Assembly (NCBI GenBank): GCA_949710005.1
Contig: OX453273.1
Coordinates: 39,383,538-39,447,537, forward strand
From: Ricordea florida
Lineage: Eukaryota > Cnidaria > Anthozoa > Corallimorpharia > Ricordeidae
Reading direction: 5' to 3'
Length of the DNA stretch: 64,000 nucleotides
Below, piece after piece: positions 1-12,160 of this stretch (within the stretch, counting starts at the first letter, position 1; the number at the start of each line of letters is the position of its first letter). The position numbers were made by a program, and so were the translations under genes. The notes below the pieces were generated by a model. It did not search any database, was not told the DNA's origin, and was given only the letters and a program-made list of their open reading frames with translations.

Positions 1-736
1 AATGTGTCCCAACTTGCTATAGCCAATCTTCACCCCGTTTTTCCATTTACATTGTGTTTGAGGAGTTATTAAAGAAAAACGGGGTGAATTCTGACTATGT
101 ACCGCACAAATGCAATTTGTCCCAACTTGCTATTTCCAATCTTCACCCCGTTTTTCCATTTACATTGTAATTGACGAGTTCTTAAAGAAAAACGGGGTGA
201 ATTCTGACAATGTACCGCACAAATGCATTGTGTCCCAACTTGCTACTTCCAATCTTCACCCCGATTTTCCATTTATTTTGCGATCGGCGAATTATTCAAG
301 AAAAACGGGGTAAAATCTGACTATGTACCCCACAAATGCAATGTGTCGCAACTTGCTATTTCCAATCTTCACCCCGTTTTTCCATTTACATTGTAATTGA
401 CGAGTTATTAAAGAAAAACGGGGTGAATTCTGACAATGTACCGCACAAATGCATTGTGTCCCAATTTGCTACTTCCAATCTTCACCCCGATTTTCCATTT
501 ATTTTGCGATCGGCGAATTATTCAAGAAAAACGGGGTAAAATCTGACTATGTACCCCACAAATGCAATGTGTCGCAACTTGCTATTTCCAATCTTCACCC
601 CGTTTTTCCATTTACATTGTAATTGACGAGTTATTAAAGAAAAACGGGGTGAATTCTGACAATGTACCGCACAAATGCATTGTGTCCCAACTTGCTACTT
701 CCAATCTTCACCCCGATTTTCCATTTATTTTGCGAT
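1..736. repeat. Tandem array of a 113-bp unit with alternating variants
   Basis: Unit starts fall at 1, 114, 227, 340, 453, 566 and 679, an exact 113-bp period; about 6.5 units are visible and the array continues off the left edge. From unit 2 on, two variants alternate, giving a 226-bp higher-order repeat: one has CACCCCGTTTTTCC, the other CACCCCGATTTTCC. Each unit carries an inverted pair, caccccgtttttc and gaaaaacggggtg, about 28 bp apart, able to form a hairpin or cruciform. The array ends abruptly near 736. The short ORFs inside are by-products of the repeat. It could be satellite DNA or the subterminal repeats of a transposon; the sequence does not decide. Confidence 0.95.
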
Positions 737-1431
737 AAATAGAGCCTTACAGATATTCAGGCTTGAACGAAATTCAACCAATGATCGTCATTTAATACCA
801 CTCATATGGCAGCGTTGTGATCAACCAAGCTACACGTATCCAGCAAGCCAACTGACTTTTTTAAATCTCTCTTATATATTTTCATATAACTGAAACAATC
901 GTTACTTCTATTTGATTTTTAATTAATTTTCATATTTTTCATTCCCGCACTTGAGCTGTCAATTGTAAAGATCAATAACGCAAGGTTGTCCTTATTGAAG
1001 ACCTCTATGAAAGTAGTAATGTTTTTAATGTAACGAGCTGTGAGTTTTTAACTCGAGATCCAGGCTCGGGAGAATGGGCAACCACTCCAGATTCTAAAGA
1101 AAGTTTGTCTACACTAGTCTAATCTATTCCGGCTATTTAAAAAAAACTTTTAGCATCTTTCAGTTGTTAAACTAGTGGATGGGTGAAACATGCACAGGTG
1201 GAACTGGAAAGCTACTCATATCTGATCCGTTCAGAGTATTGCTCGTTTCATTTTAGAAGCTATCGCCACTTTCGTCAACGAGTACGTTGCGAATACAGCG
1301 TAGCATGACATGGTCTACGGTATACCGTGGTTACAATTTTTTCTTTTATAATATTCTGTGCGGCAGTTCTCAAGAACAAAACATACAGCCGACTGCATTT
1401 GAGGATTTTAAGGTATAACTTAATTGAACAG
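737..1431. other. Gene-free stretch between tandem array and KDZ gene
   Basis: No coding similarity, RNA gene or clear repeat is visible. It should hold the 3' UTR and, if the neighbouring gene is a mobile element, its right end. I searched by eye for a terminal inverted repeat matching the region upstream of 11493 and found none convincing. Confidence 0.5.
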
Positions 1432-2424
1432 CTACACTGGAAAATTAACAAATGCCAAGTTTCCAAATGTGTTCTCGCTATGTCCTTCAAGATTCCACAC
1501 AGCATTACAGAATTCACCAATATAAGGTAATGTGGAAACGATTGCAACAGCACCATGAGGTGAATGGCTGTGAGTATCTATGTAAAGTACTTCGTTCGTT
1601 GTCGTAAAGAAAAACGATGTTTTTTCATTCATTATGAGAAATGAAACAGAAGCATCTTGGGAAGACATGGCCAAACTAAGTTGACCACAAATAGTAGACA
1701 TCTCGTGTGGATCTTGTAATCGGACTGGTAATGCTTTTCCAACAGAGCAATCAAGCCAAGTGTCCAAGACACTCGCAGCCTCTTGAATGGAAAGGTATCT
1801 TGAAGGTAAATTGTGTCGGCACAAATCATAAACTCGGTTACCAAGCTCCATGCAACCGCATATAATAGCGATGATGTTGTCAGACAAGGTGGTTTGTTGC
1901 AGTGGAATTGGCGGTTTGTTTTTGTGGAACACGTATCCAATCATAAGTGATATTAAACTACAGGCATTACTTCCATTGCGCCCTTTGTAACGACCCTGGC
2001 TTATCTCACTTGGAAGGCGCCAGCAGGACACACCAGGTCGAACCTCTTCAGCCGAAACAGGCTCCGAAGAATCAACAGTTAATTTCTGTAAAGCAACAAG
2101 AATAAATTCGGATTTAGAATTTCTACCACTGGTGGAATCCTCCTCATCGCACTCTAATACTTCATTATCGCCATCATCATCGCCATCATCATCGCCGTCG
2201 CCATTGTCATCGTCATCTACACATTCTTCGTCACTCTCGACTTCGTCACATTGATGGGTGAGGAGCACTTCGCGAAAACTGTCTAGTTCGCAATTAAGAA
2301 CAGGTGCAAAGGCCACAATGCCGGCTGCCACCTGCTTCATGACAAAAGCTATGCCCTCTGATATGAGAGCCAGCTTTCCAGCTACCACTTGTTTCTCTGT
2401 TGATGCTGAGAAGTAACGCCGGCC
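1432..2424 (-). other. C-terminal exon of the KDZ protein with a protease-like pattern
   Basis: This 993-bp exon is the largest of the gene and encodes about residues 886-1215. It begins GRRYFSASTEK after a CTGTAG acceptor and ends at a TAG on the minus strand (1434-1432). Residues about 942-982 are almost all Asp, Glu and Gly, from an imperfect trinucleotide repeat at 2165-2220. A globular part follows with Cys in NACSLIS (about residue 1040) and Asp/His in YIDTHSHSPHG (about 1168-1170). A Gly-Asn-x-x-x-Cys helix followed far downstream by a strand carrying D-x-H is the arrangement of papain-fold cysteine proteases (OTU, Ulp1 and herpesvirus-tegument-like types). The family assignment is inference from this pattern alone. 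Confidence 0.5.
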
Positions 2425-5400
2425 CTACAGAATAAAACATAGCAATACAAAACTATTTCAGTAACTGAAGTTGCCAACACCAACATTTTGGCTCACAAGA
2501 TGAATAGATTATAAAAAAACCTACTATATTGTTAATTCTTTCATCGCTGGTGTCATCATCTGAAAAGGAAGACAAAACATGAAGTTATTTGCAGATGTGA
2601 CAATGATACCTATCTAAAAGAGACAGTTGCTTCTTTGAACGTTCTTCGACAGTTTTAATGAATGACACGCGAAGAAGGCGGGGGAGCGGGTGTTTGGCGC
2701 CCTTAATAACTCTTTAAATGACTTGGAAATCATATGCATTCAAATCTTCACGTTACAGACAGAAAAGGCTCTCCATTAAATCGAGAGAAGAGAGAGCTTT
2801 TTAAGCTCCTTTTGGGAAGGACGAGAAACGGAAAATAAAGGGAACTGCTAATTTTTTATTTTTTCTTCCACTTCTTATTATTTTCAGTTTCGTTTTTTAT
2901 TGTAGATTATTTAAAGTCATCATATCATCAATTACGTTTGATTTGCTCTTCACCTGTAGCGTCATAGCTAATAGCTACTCTCGGTTACAGCAAGTTACAT
3001 CATGTTAGACAACGCTAGAAATACCTACCTTCCACGCCATTAAGCAATTTTTGCCGCTGCAGCTGTAGAGATGGCAACATCTTGTCTTTGTAGAACTTCA
3101 TAAAGACGAGCATCTCATTCTCAAGAATCTTAAGTTCTTCTTTGAACCTTTGAACCTCCATATGCTTGTCTACAGCTAGCCTCTTAGTCCTGGCAGGAAC
3201 TAAAACACGACAAGATTAAAAGGTATTGTAAATATTCATATTTCTCTTTGCATTCAGGGTACAATTATTAGCATTGCTTCTTTTTATGAAGTCACCATTT
3301 GACTCAGATAAAAACAGCTAGAAAACAGCCGCGGTAGTTTAATAGCCAAGGTTACTACTTAATAAAGGCTTCATACTGGTGCGACAGTACGCAGTACCTG
3401 CGTCAGATGAACTCTCACTCCATGGGAAATGACCTTTTTCGATGTCTTCCTTGCGGATGGGGTGGTCTGTTACAAGTTGGTTGTATTTGCAGATTGTTTT
3501 TTCGAGATCAGCTTTCTCCGTGGAGATTTTCTTACGAAGCCGCGTTCGCTGCTTGGAGGAATCTGAAAATGAAAACAACAACTTAAGGAGGGGCTTTTCC
3601 TTTCAATATTGTTGTAAGACGTCTCCAACATTGTTATAAAACAAATGTCGGATATGATAAGGTGCACGTGTGACAAAGCTATGCGCTCCTTATTCGACTA
3701 CTTGATCTACTATATTGAAGAGCCAATGTTGTCGGCTTGGGGACTGGGTGCTTAAACGGACTGGTCGTTGGCATGCGACATTATTCAAGTGAAAAGCCGG
3801 CTAAACCTTCCGGCATTGATTTATGTTCGGCGAAATGTTTATTCGCAATCAAAACACTTTTGACAAAAATGTTGGAATAACATCATCCAGTACGGGTGCT
3901 ACACGTTCCAACATTGTCGGAGCGACATCTGTTGTACAATGATACAACGTGTGGCCCAAGCTAGACTTGTAACAAAAAGTAAACACCTTTACTATAATTT
4001 ACTGTAATAACTTCTAACACTGTATACTAACTGCAATCCGCGGCATGTTATCCACGGCAATGGTACACTACAAGTTGACTCAAAAAAATCAAAAACGTCT
4101 TTTCTGCACCTGTTAGTTTCCCCATGTTCAAAGAAAAATGCGATATCGAAAAATGACAATGTTCCATGTGCTTCCGAAAATGGGACAAGGTCTTCTTTTT
4201 TAGGACACTTGCGCCTGCCTCGAAGTTCGTGTCTGTTGTGGCGGACAATTCCTTCACCTTTTTCCCGTACAGCTGTTGCGCAGCTTCAAAGAGAAGTTGC
4301 TGCTTTGGTGTTAGCCTTTCCTGTGAAATTAAATGACACAGATAGGTTTCTTCTTGCGGCGACATATGCTCCTTTCTGTTCCTCAAATTTTCTTCCTCTA
4401 AGTAAAAAAAGTACGGATTATTAAAGAATTGCTACTAAATCTCACGTTAAGGTACAGTGTTTATTCTACGCAATATCTCGGAATTATTTGCTGTATTCAA
4501 CACAACCATGTAATATACCTTGGGTGGTTACTGCCGGTGTAAAATATTTTGCTTAACCCAGCTGAATGTTTTTTTTTTAATATACGGCAGATTAAAAAGT
4601 ACAACAAGTTAGCGCAACAACTGACCTTGAGCAAACTGAAGTACATCGGTTTTCCACTTCTCAAGGCATTCTGTGTTTTGATGAAGTCCCTTTAACAACT
4701 CATCGAGGTCAAGACATGCCTTCTTAAGCTGACTCTGGATCTGTTAAAATTAAAAAGGGATCATGGTAGAGAAGGTAAAGTAAAATGGGTGCAGTTAACA
4801 AGTTAAAGAAATGTCCTTACCGCATAAAAAATACTTCACTGAGTAAAACCAAATGGATGTAATCAATATGCAAACCTTTTTGTAACGCTTTGCCAGAGAC
4901 TGCGGAAGCCCTTCAACTTTCCGTCTATTCCACTCAAGAGCATGCTCGGTAAGTAATTCTTCTCTCCCTATAATGAAAAACAAAATTAGATACTCCAAGC
5001 ATACAATAAATACTATAGTAAAAGTCCATTATAAAGTCTGATATGATGAAGTTCACAAGTGTTCCTCATATCGAATGTAACCGAAAAACAACGGTATGTC
5101 ATATGCTGTAAGTTGTGCAACATAATTCCATAGTATTCCTGAGAAATAGACTAAAATGTTACCTTCTGGAAGCATGTGCTTGGTGGAATTGCCGAGCGGC
5201 GAGAAGTGGCTGTTAATCTGTTCAACTTCCTCGCCAGTTGTTGCACCCGCTTCATCTTGCCATCTTCCTCCCCACTGAACCTGAAATTCAAAGAAAGCTA
5301 GCCACATTAACATTTTATCTGGGTGATGCAACAATAAAGAAATTATCTATATTGAGGCGTTTATCAACAATTGATATTACGTATATCACGATGAGGAACT

Positions 5401-8400
5401 AAGGACGAACTATTTATTACACGTTACGGGTTTTTTTTCGCCGGCATTTGCCGTGAATATTAACAACCAACCATTACCAATGGTTTCTTTTTCATCACAT
5501 GTCTGCAGCATGGACTGTAAAAAATGGCAAAGTAAAGTTAAATCGTAAAGTTAAGTTAACTTGGCCTCCTCCTTTCACATCGTGGGCTTGGAACCGGGCA
5601 GTGGCAGAGTTACACCAAAACATGCAAGCTCTTAAAAACAGGAAGATTGTGCATGTGTGGTGGACATAGGAAAATACAATTTGTGTAGAAAAATTTTAAA
5701 TGAAATATCAGAAACATACACACTGACCAACCAACATTACTATGCAATCACGAGAACACTTATCACAATTTAAATAAAGCAATTTTCACATAACTACTAA
5801 CTGTGCCAACCTGACAATACCAAGCATGGGCCTTTGCATGCATGATGGACAAAGCAGGTTTCATTCTCTCGGAAAACTCTTTGTTCTGCTTTTTGAGCCA
5901 TGGCCAATATTTGCACACGACATCATACCAAAGAAATTTAACATTCCTCGGTATGAAGTAGTTTTGTTGCATGTAGTGTGCATAGCCATACAGTTCGCCA
6001 TACATCATATTGATGGCATGTTGGGCAACAGCATGTCTGCAGCCAGCAATCTCTAGTCCTGTCTCACTGAGGTTCTTCTTTTTCTGTACTGAGTTGCCTG
6101 CGGCGTGCCAGCTTGAATCACCACAGAGTTTTTGCTGGTTGTCTTTCTGCAACATAAAGTGTGTAGTGTGATCTTTTTTTACCAAAAATTCCGCTGTTCT
6201 TCTATATTTTTAGTTTGCTTTATTTTGGAGAATTTGTTTGATATGCTCAAATGGCAACTCAATAAACATTTCTTAAACTGAAGGGCTTATTTCATATGAA
6301 AAAATAAATTCAGATCAACTATTAGCCTTGTAGATTAAAATAGCAAGCAGTTGACATCGATACAATTGCAATTAACAACAAATAATACACTTAATATCTT
6401 ATTTGTTATCTAGATTATTCATGCAATTTCTTCTTAGCAAAGATAAACTCAATTCTGCATTTCTTCCCTGTTTCCTTTGATTCTCTATGTCACACTTAAC
6501 AAGGTAATTGCCCAATCTGATGTTGGCTTTTAGTTTTAAAAACAAATAAACTCACACTGTGCTTGACACCTTGGTAAACTTTATGAATATGACTGTCAAC
6601 TTTTGAATTTGAAGCTATGAACATCTCTCCATAGTAACACTCTCTTTTACTCCTAACAAAGAAAATTGGGACATCATCATTTTTCGCAAGAAAAAACACA
6701 AGCATAGTGAAACATCAATAACGACAGATTATTAGGCACACAAAAATATTTAGAAAAATACATGTATGTTTTGTGAAGCCAATAAATGAAACATTAAAAT
6801 TTCCATCCAAGTTATAACTTTGCAAAAGGAAGAGATGAAAAGAATACATGCACATAATTTCCCACAGCAGGGCAACAGCAATGATATTTACTTACACACC
6901 AGCAGATTTGAACCTATACAACTTCATGTTGCCATCCACATGAACAGAATGCTGCTGGGTGTCACATGCTGGACACTCCATCCAGTTGATTTGTCTCCCA
7001 CTAAGATCAAGCTCATACTGGCAGAATTTCCACTCCTTGAAAGAAGTGGCAAATGCGGTGATATTTATTGTTCCAAGCTGTGATAATTAGTAGATACAAT
7101 GTACATGTAAGAAGGCTGTTTCAACTGCAAGAAGAAAATTTAATATTGGGTTTACCAACATTTATCAGGACATGCTAGTCACAGGCATCAAATTGAAGCA
7201 ATGAAAGTCTCTCCATAGTAAATGCAAAGGTCTCTTAACTAAACTCTCTAGTTGAATAATTTCTAACTACAGTGTAGCTAAGTGAAAAAAAAAGTATAAT
7301 TCTTGTTCTTCAATTTTCAAAACTTTACATAAGAAAATGTCCTATATAGTGGGTATGCCAGAGAGCATATATACACGCAGGTCATCCAGTATGCAACATT
7401 ACACATCCTGTGGAAAAACAAGAACCCAAAGGTAATATATGTTGACACACGTACTCTTCCTTTTCGCGTTGAGAAAAGCTCTAGTGACTTAACAAAAGAC
7501 CTCTCGGAAACACCAGGCATTTGTTTTTGCAGAATATTCCAATGAAGGAACAGGTCCTGATGGAAGATGTATGTCGTATCACTTATACTCCCTGGCCAGA
7601 ATCCCAGCTGACTAATCACCAATGGATTAGATGTGCTACAAACTTTCTGGCAATCCAGACACTGGTAGCCTCCATGATTGAGATCAAATCGTCCTAATGA
7701 GAAATCATAATATTAATATATTTAATTTCTTCATTACTTCCACGGAATACTGTAAAATTCTGGTTATAAGCCTCCCCGCTTAAAAGATCCCCCGGTTATA
7801 GGCCCATCTACCTGGAAACAATACAATACATCCTGTCATAAGCCCCCCCTGGATATAAGCCCCCCTCTGCTGGATGACAGTACTGAACAGGGCTAAATGT
7901 TGCTTCATTATGACTTTTCAACTTAAAAACGTACTTCGATCAACACTACTGTGGCTCGTTTCGAAACATTTTTTTTATTCCGCTTATAAGCTCAACCGCT
8001 TTTAAGCCCACCCAAAACCCCTTCCGAAGTTGTATAATTTAACGGTAACATGACCACATGTAACATGGATCTATTTTAAGGGCATGAGGTAGAAATGTAC
8101 ACATGGCATCTGTTAAACAAAAAAAGGATCTTACATAGCGATTGCACACATCATTTCGTAAAAACGATTACTTGAATTATGCAAGTATTTGCACAAAATA
8201 AATTTTTAGATCACTTTTGAGTAACCATCTGGTAGAAAAATAAAGCAAAAAATTAAAATGTTACTGACCTCTGAAAGAAACAGCAATGCAGTGATGTTCT
8301 TGATGATTTACCAGGGGCTTACATTTTCCACCACATGCAGGGCAGAAAATTTCTGAATGTGGGAGTTGCCTCACTAAAAAACAGGCATTTTTAAAACACA

Positions 8401-8746
8401 CATTGTTAAAATGGATAAATTTATAAATGGATTAATAATTTTGGGCAACACAGCTTCATGAGTATTTAGAAGTGGTTACCAAAGGCAAGATATCCTGTTA
8501 CCGATAAAGCAGTGATGTAAATAAAAGTTAGGTAATTAACTCATGACACATATTTGCATAGGTTATACAAATCATTACTCAACCAAGAGGTAGTAAATTG
8601 AAAGAATTAATGTTCATGTAAATAATAATGAAAGCTGTGTTCAATTATTTTAATAAATTAATTCCTTTTTCGTTTTCTCTAGGAAATATTTTTATTGTAT
8701 AAAATACTATTATTACTACTTATATAATAATAATTATTATTATTAC

Positions 8747-8788
<42 letters not shown>

Positions 8789-11493
8789 CACTATCATTAT
8801 TTTTACTGTTATGGTTATTATTAACCAAGTAAAAACATCAATGTGACAACAAGTTTGATGTAAAAAATATTAGTGTTTTGTCACCAAATATGAATATATA
8901 GTTCACTTCAAGGTAATTGCTATGTTAAAAGGATAGCTATTAGATGGTTTAAAAATTAAATCACATACCAATTGTAACCCATTCTCCACTGCTATTCATT
9001 GACAGGGTTGGTGGAATTGGTTGATAGTGCTCATTAACAATGGCATCTCTGTCATGAAATGGAAACACTTCATGGAGGTTCTTGTCACAGGATCCACACA
9101 AGTATTTAGTGGAAGGACACTCATGACATCTAAGGACTGCTGTTTCTTTGAGACATTTCATGCAGTTTGCTGCATCCCTTACAGCAAATCTTGCTTTTAA
9201 CAGTGTTTCACAAAGGGCAGTACGTGAATCTGCCCAACTTTCATTAGAAATAGATACTCTATCTTCCCACCTTTGGGATTTTTTAACAAAACTTTTGTCC
9301 TCTGAGGACAATAGATCCTTTGCCTCAAGCAAGATATCTGTCATTTTATCTGAAAATGAAAAAAAAAGAGAGAGAGAGAGAAAAGAAACTAAAGCTGTAG
9401 AAGATATAACTGCATAATTTTAGTTTTTATTTCATGTGCTATGACAGTGAACTTTGACTGTTAAATCTTAAATTGAAGATCAAAGAAAACGTCAAAATAT
9501 CAGGTACCCTCATATGCAATCTAGCGTATATAGCTGATTACAGATATGTAGCAAATTGCATTGGCTAAGTTCCCTCTGTTAGAGCTTTATTATATTAATG
9601 CTAAAACATCAGAGATTTTCAAACTTTGTTGTACATAAATAAAGAAAAATCTACTAATTAACTTAATTTTCTAAAATTGAGCAGAATCAAATCAAATTAA
9701 ATTACCTGGTTTGCTATGATAATGCAAAATGCTCTTTGGTAAAACAAAAATACCAAAATGCCAAAGCTTATCTTGTAACCTGTTAGTTTTGAGGCTGCAG
9801 CTGCAATAGTTTGAATGTAAAAGCAAAATGAAGGGAAGGTACCCCAAAGGTTAGAAACTGTTCAGCCAACTTTCAGCAAACGTGAATTTAAATATAAAAT
9901 AAGTAAGTATAATATAACAAAGTACACTGGACACTGTAAAAAGAATTAAGGTATACTTGTAATTGTTGATATTTCAGGAGCACCATCTGATAAATCTTCA
10001 CTGCATAGTTCTATCCCTAAGAACAATATTATTATAACAGAATTATTATTATTATAAATATAATAAAAATAATAATAATTCTTATCACTTATTCTTATCC
10101 AGTCACAGGACTGGAATACAAAAAAGGGAAAGAAAAGTGAACAAAGGGAGAGATAACTCTGCAGAACTTTAGACGTTTTTAATCCAGAATTTACTAATCA
10201 AACCAAATTGAAAGCAGGAATTATAAAACTCAATCGAACTTTATTGAACACAATCATGCAAATATTGGGTTCAAGTGAGTATGATAATCGAACACAATCC
10301 AACCCCCACAAAAATGTTTGATAAATTGAAACTGATTGAACATTTGATTGCATTTGATTGGGCTTGATCAAGTTCTACTGGTTCAATTTGGTTGAATTGT
10401 GTTAAATTTGAGGCTGGATGTTGATTGGAAAACAACAGTTGACTTTCACGGTTAGATTGCATTTGCCTGGAAATAGGGGTATGTTGGGGAGTGTGCGAAT
10501 GAGCAGCAAGCAGGCTGCTAAAAGCAATGGAAAAGTCACATGGGGAATGAGAGGAGGCGAGTCTTCACAGTAATCTCACTGGTAACTGGACTATAATATT
10601 GTATGCATGCTTTCCCACAAAGTTGCCAGCTATGCAGACAATGCGGGACTCCGTAGGATGATAAAAACAAGTCACAAAATGGAGTGGCACGATTTTATAC
10701 TCGGTTTATTCTTGGTAGCTATTACTACTCAGACAGACTGTTCAAATATCCGGTGGTATTTTGGGTGGATTTTGCCGAGATTTTCCCTTAATTGTGTTCG
10801 ATTAAGTGTCATTGGGTTCGAATAGTTCGGAAATCGAACGCAATCGAGCTCTCTCTCTCTCAAAAATTGGAACTCATCAAACGAACAGTTCGATCAGTAA
10901 CGTCAGGTTTTATCTGCTGGTATTAATCCTTGTCGCCTCGATCAGGTATGGTTGGAAATTTAATAAAGAATTTGCCGACACAATATTTACTGATTGGCAT
11001 GAAAATCACATTGACAAGCTGGAAGGTTATATAGCGAACATCATACAGTTGAGCTTATAAAATTTCAGTTAACGTACCAATTTCTCCTGCATCTAGATTG
11101 GCATTTTGATTCGTGGCGGTGGCGCAACGCTTTCGTCTTCTTGAGGGTGAATAGGTACCCTTGCAGTTTCTTCGTCCAGTGACAGGATCATTACTGAACT
11201 CCAGGTACCTGGCTTTTCTTTTCTTTGACAATAAGGCCTTACTTTGCATGATGAGACTGCTCATTGCAGGAAGCTTCTCTTTCCGTCGCCTTTGATGTCG
11301 CTGAGTCGAGTGACACTGCTCCCTGTCGAATTCTAAAAAGTCGATTGATTGTGAGAAAAGTGATTACAGAATTTGATATAAACTTTTAATGATACATGGC
11401 TAAATGGCATACAAAAAATCGAAAGGATAAAACATAAAGAATAAAAGGAATCATTGCAAAATGATACAGATTCTTACCGTGTTCGTCCTCCAT
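1432..11493 (-). CDS. KDZ-family (Kyakuja-Dileera-Zisupton) transposase, 17 exons, apparently intact
   Basis: Cut-and-paste DNA transposase acting in the nucleus. CDS exons in coding order: 11493-11478, 11332-11078, 10016-9957, 9349-8969, 8373-8269, 7693-7455, 7077-6896, 6652-6556, 6146-5811, 5280-5163, 4967-4876, 4740-4626, 4397-4110, 3562-3398, 3199-3029, 2559-2525, 2424-1432. All phases join, giving 1215 codons plus stop. Order: basic N-terminus (about 1-100); CxC cysteine cluster near residues 173-210 ending in an HDRDAI motif; CPACGGKC (about 245); CLDCQKVC (about 285); first acidic motif VHVDGNMKLYRF (about 398-409); core with CGDSSWHAAG, GCRH, YDVVCKYWPWLKK (about 446-557); GRWQDEAGATTGEEVEQ and SPLGNSTKHML (about 558-596), family hallmarks; coiled-coil exons (about 628-885); an acidic tract (about 942-982); and a C-terminal part with GRNGSNACSLIS and YIDTHSHSPHG. 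No stop or frameshift was seen. It starts at an ATG 16 nt before the first donor. It could be a domesticated gene, but most likely belongs to a young element. Confidence 0.85.
7745..8045. repeat. Interspersed repeat rich in ATAAGCCCCC motifs
   Basis: Lies in intron 5 of the KDZ gene. The motif (T)ATAAGCC(C)n recurs several times (near 7764, 7839, 7854 and, diverged, 7984), with related TTTTAAGCCC at 8003. It looks like a small non-autonomous element with subterminal repeats; ends are not sharply defined. Confidence 0.45.
8731..8789. repeat. (ATT)n microsatellite
   Basis: Imperfect then pure ATT repeat in the KDZ intron between the exons at 8373-8269 and 9349-8969. Confidence 0.9.
10205..10870. 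repeat. Interspersed repeat with inverted TAATCGAACACAAT arms
   Basis: TAATCGAACACAAT near 10284 recurs inverted as ATTGTGTTCGATTAA near 10792, and other CAATCGAAC/GTTCGATT words cluster at both ends. This suggests a non-autonomous inverted-repeat element of about 0.65 kb inside KDZ intron 2. Outer ends and a target duplication were not resolved. Confidence 0.4.
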
Positions 11494-12160
11494 CTTGAAT
11501 CAAATCAGCATTGGAACCTAGTCTTCACTCTGTTATCTTTCCAGTGTCATGAAATAGTGATTATCATAAATTGACGCTTAATTTATATTTTACGATAATC
11601 GTAATTCCAGCCTCGAGGACATGTTGTGGTTTTAGGGCGAGCTAGCCGAGTGTAGTTTAGGGCGAGCGGGACGAGCCGAAAGCGGTCTGGTGACGAGGGG
11701 GTGCACACGTCCCACTCGCCTCGCTCGCGGATTCACGCTCCGACTCCCACTCGCTTCGCTCACGGAATCACGCTTTGACTCGCGGAATTTATTTTCCGCC
11801 CTCGCTGGGAGCCTGTTCGCAGGCTACTGATGAAAAAAACTCACATCAGAGGTCTGGTGCATAAAACTGAAGCAAAGATCGAAATTTTGCCTCATGTACG
11901 AGTTAGCGTTATTTACCGGTATTTTTAGCTAGTTGTTTTCTTATTTGAAAGTCACTTGCGGAGAAAAGCTCCTTAAAAAATCATTAACTTTACCAGAAAA
12001 GCGATAGGGCACACCAAGAAAAATGTTTCCAGTATGAAAACGAGAAAATCGCCACCATGACAATCGCTATCCATAAAACAGCCTGTTCAAAAACTGGAAA
12101 TGACAGTAACATCTCAACAACACCAATTTTTTTCAGGAGAAAGAAAGTTTTATTAACAGT
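11494..12160. other. Interval between KDZ gene and eL36; GC-richer repeat at about 11600-11830
   Basis: The first 100 bp would be the promoter or 5' UTR side of the KDZ gene. At 11630-11830 the sequence becomes GC-rich with repeated GCGAG and CTCGCTTCGCTC words and the short palindrome GAGCCTGTTCGCAGGCT near 11807. This looks like part of a dispersed repeat. The remainder has no supported feature. Confidence 0.45.

Noticed and set aside
1..736. CRISPR-like array
   Set aside because: The whole 113-bp unit repeats, with no unique spacers, in a eukaryotic genome; it is a satellite-type tandem repeat.
1327..1530. Plus-strand ORF antisense to the KDZ 3' end
   Set aside because: Overlaps the well-supported minus-strand coding exon and has no similarity.
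4210..4215. GC donor ending the KDZ exon at 4215
   Set aside because: Frame is also kept with a GT donor at 4110 (ACAG|GTGCAG), which I preferred; kept as a possible alternative.
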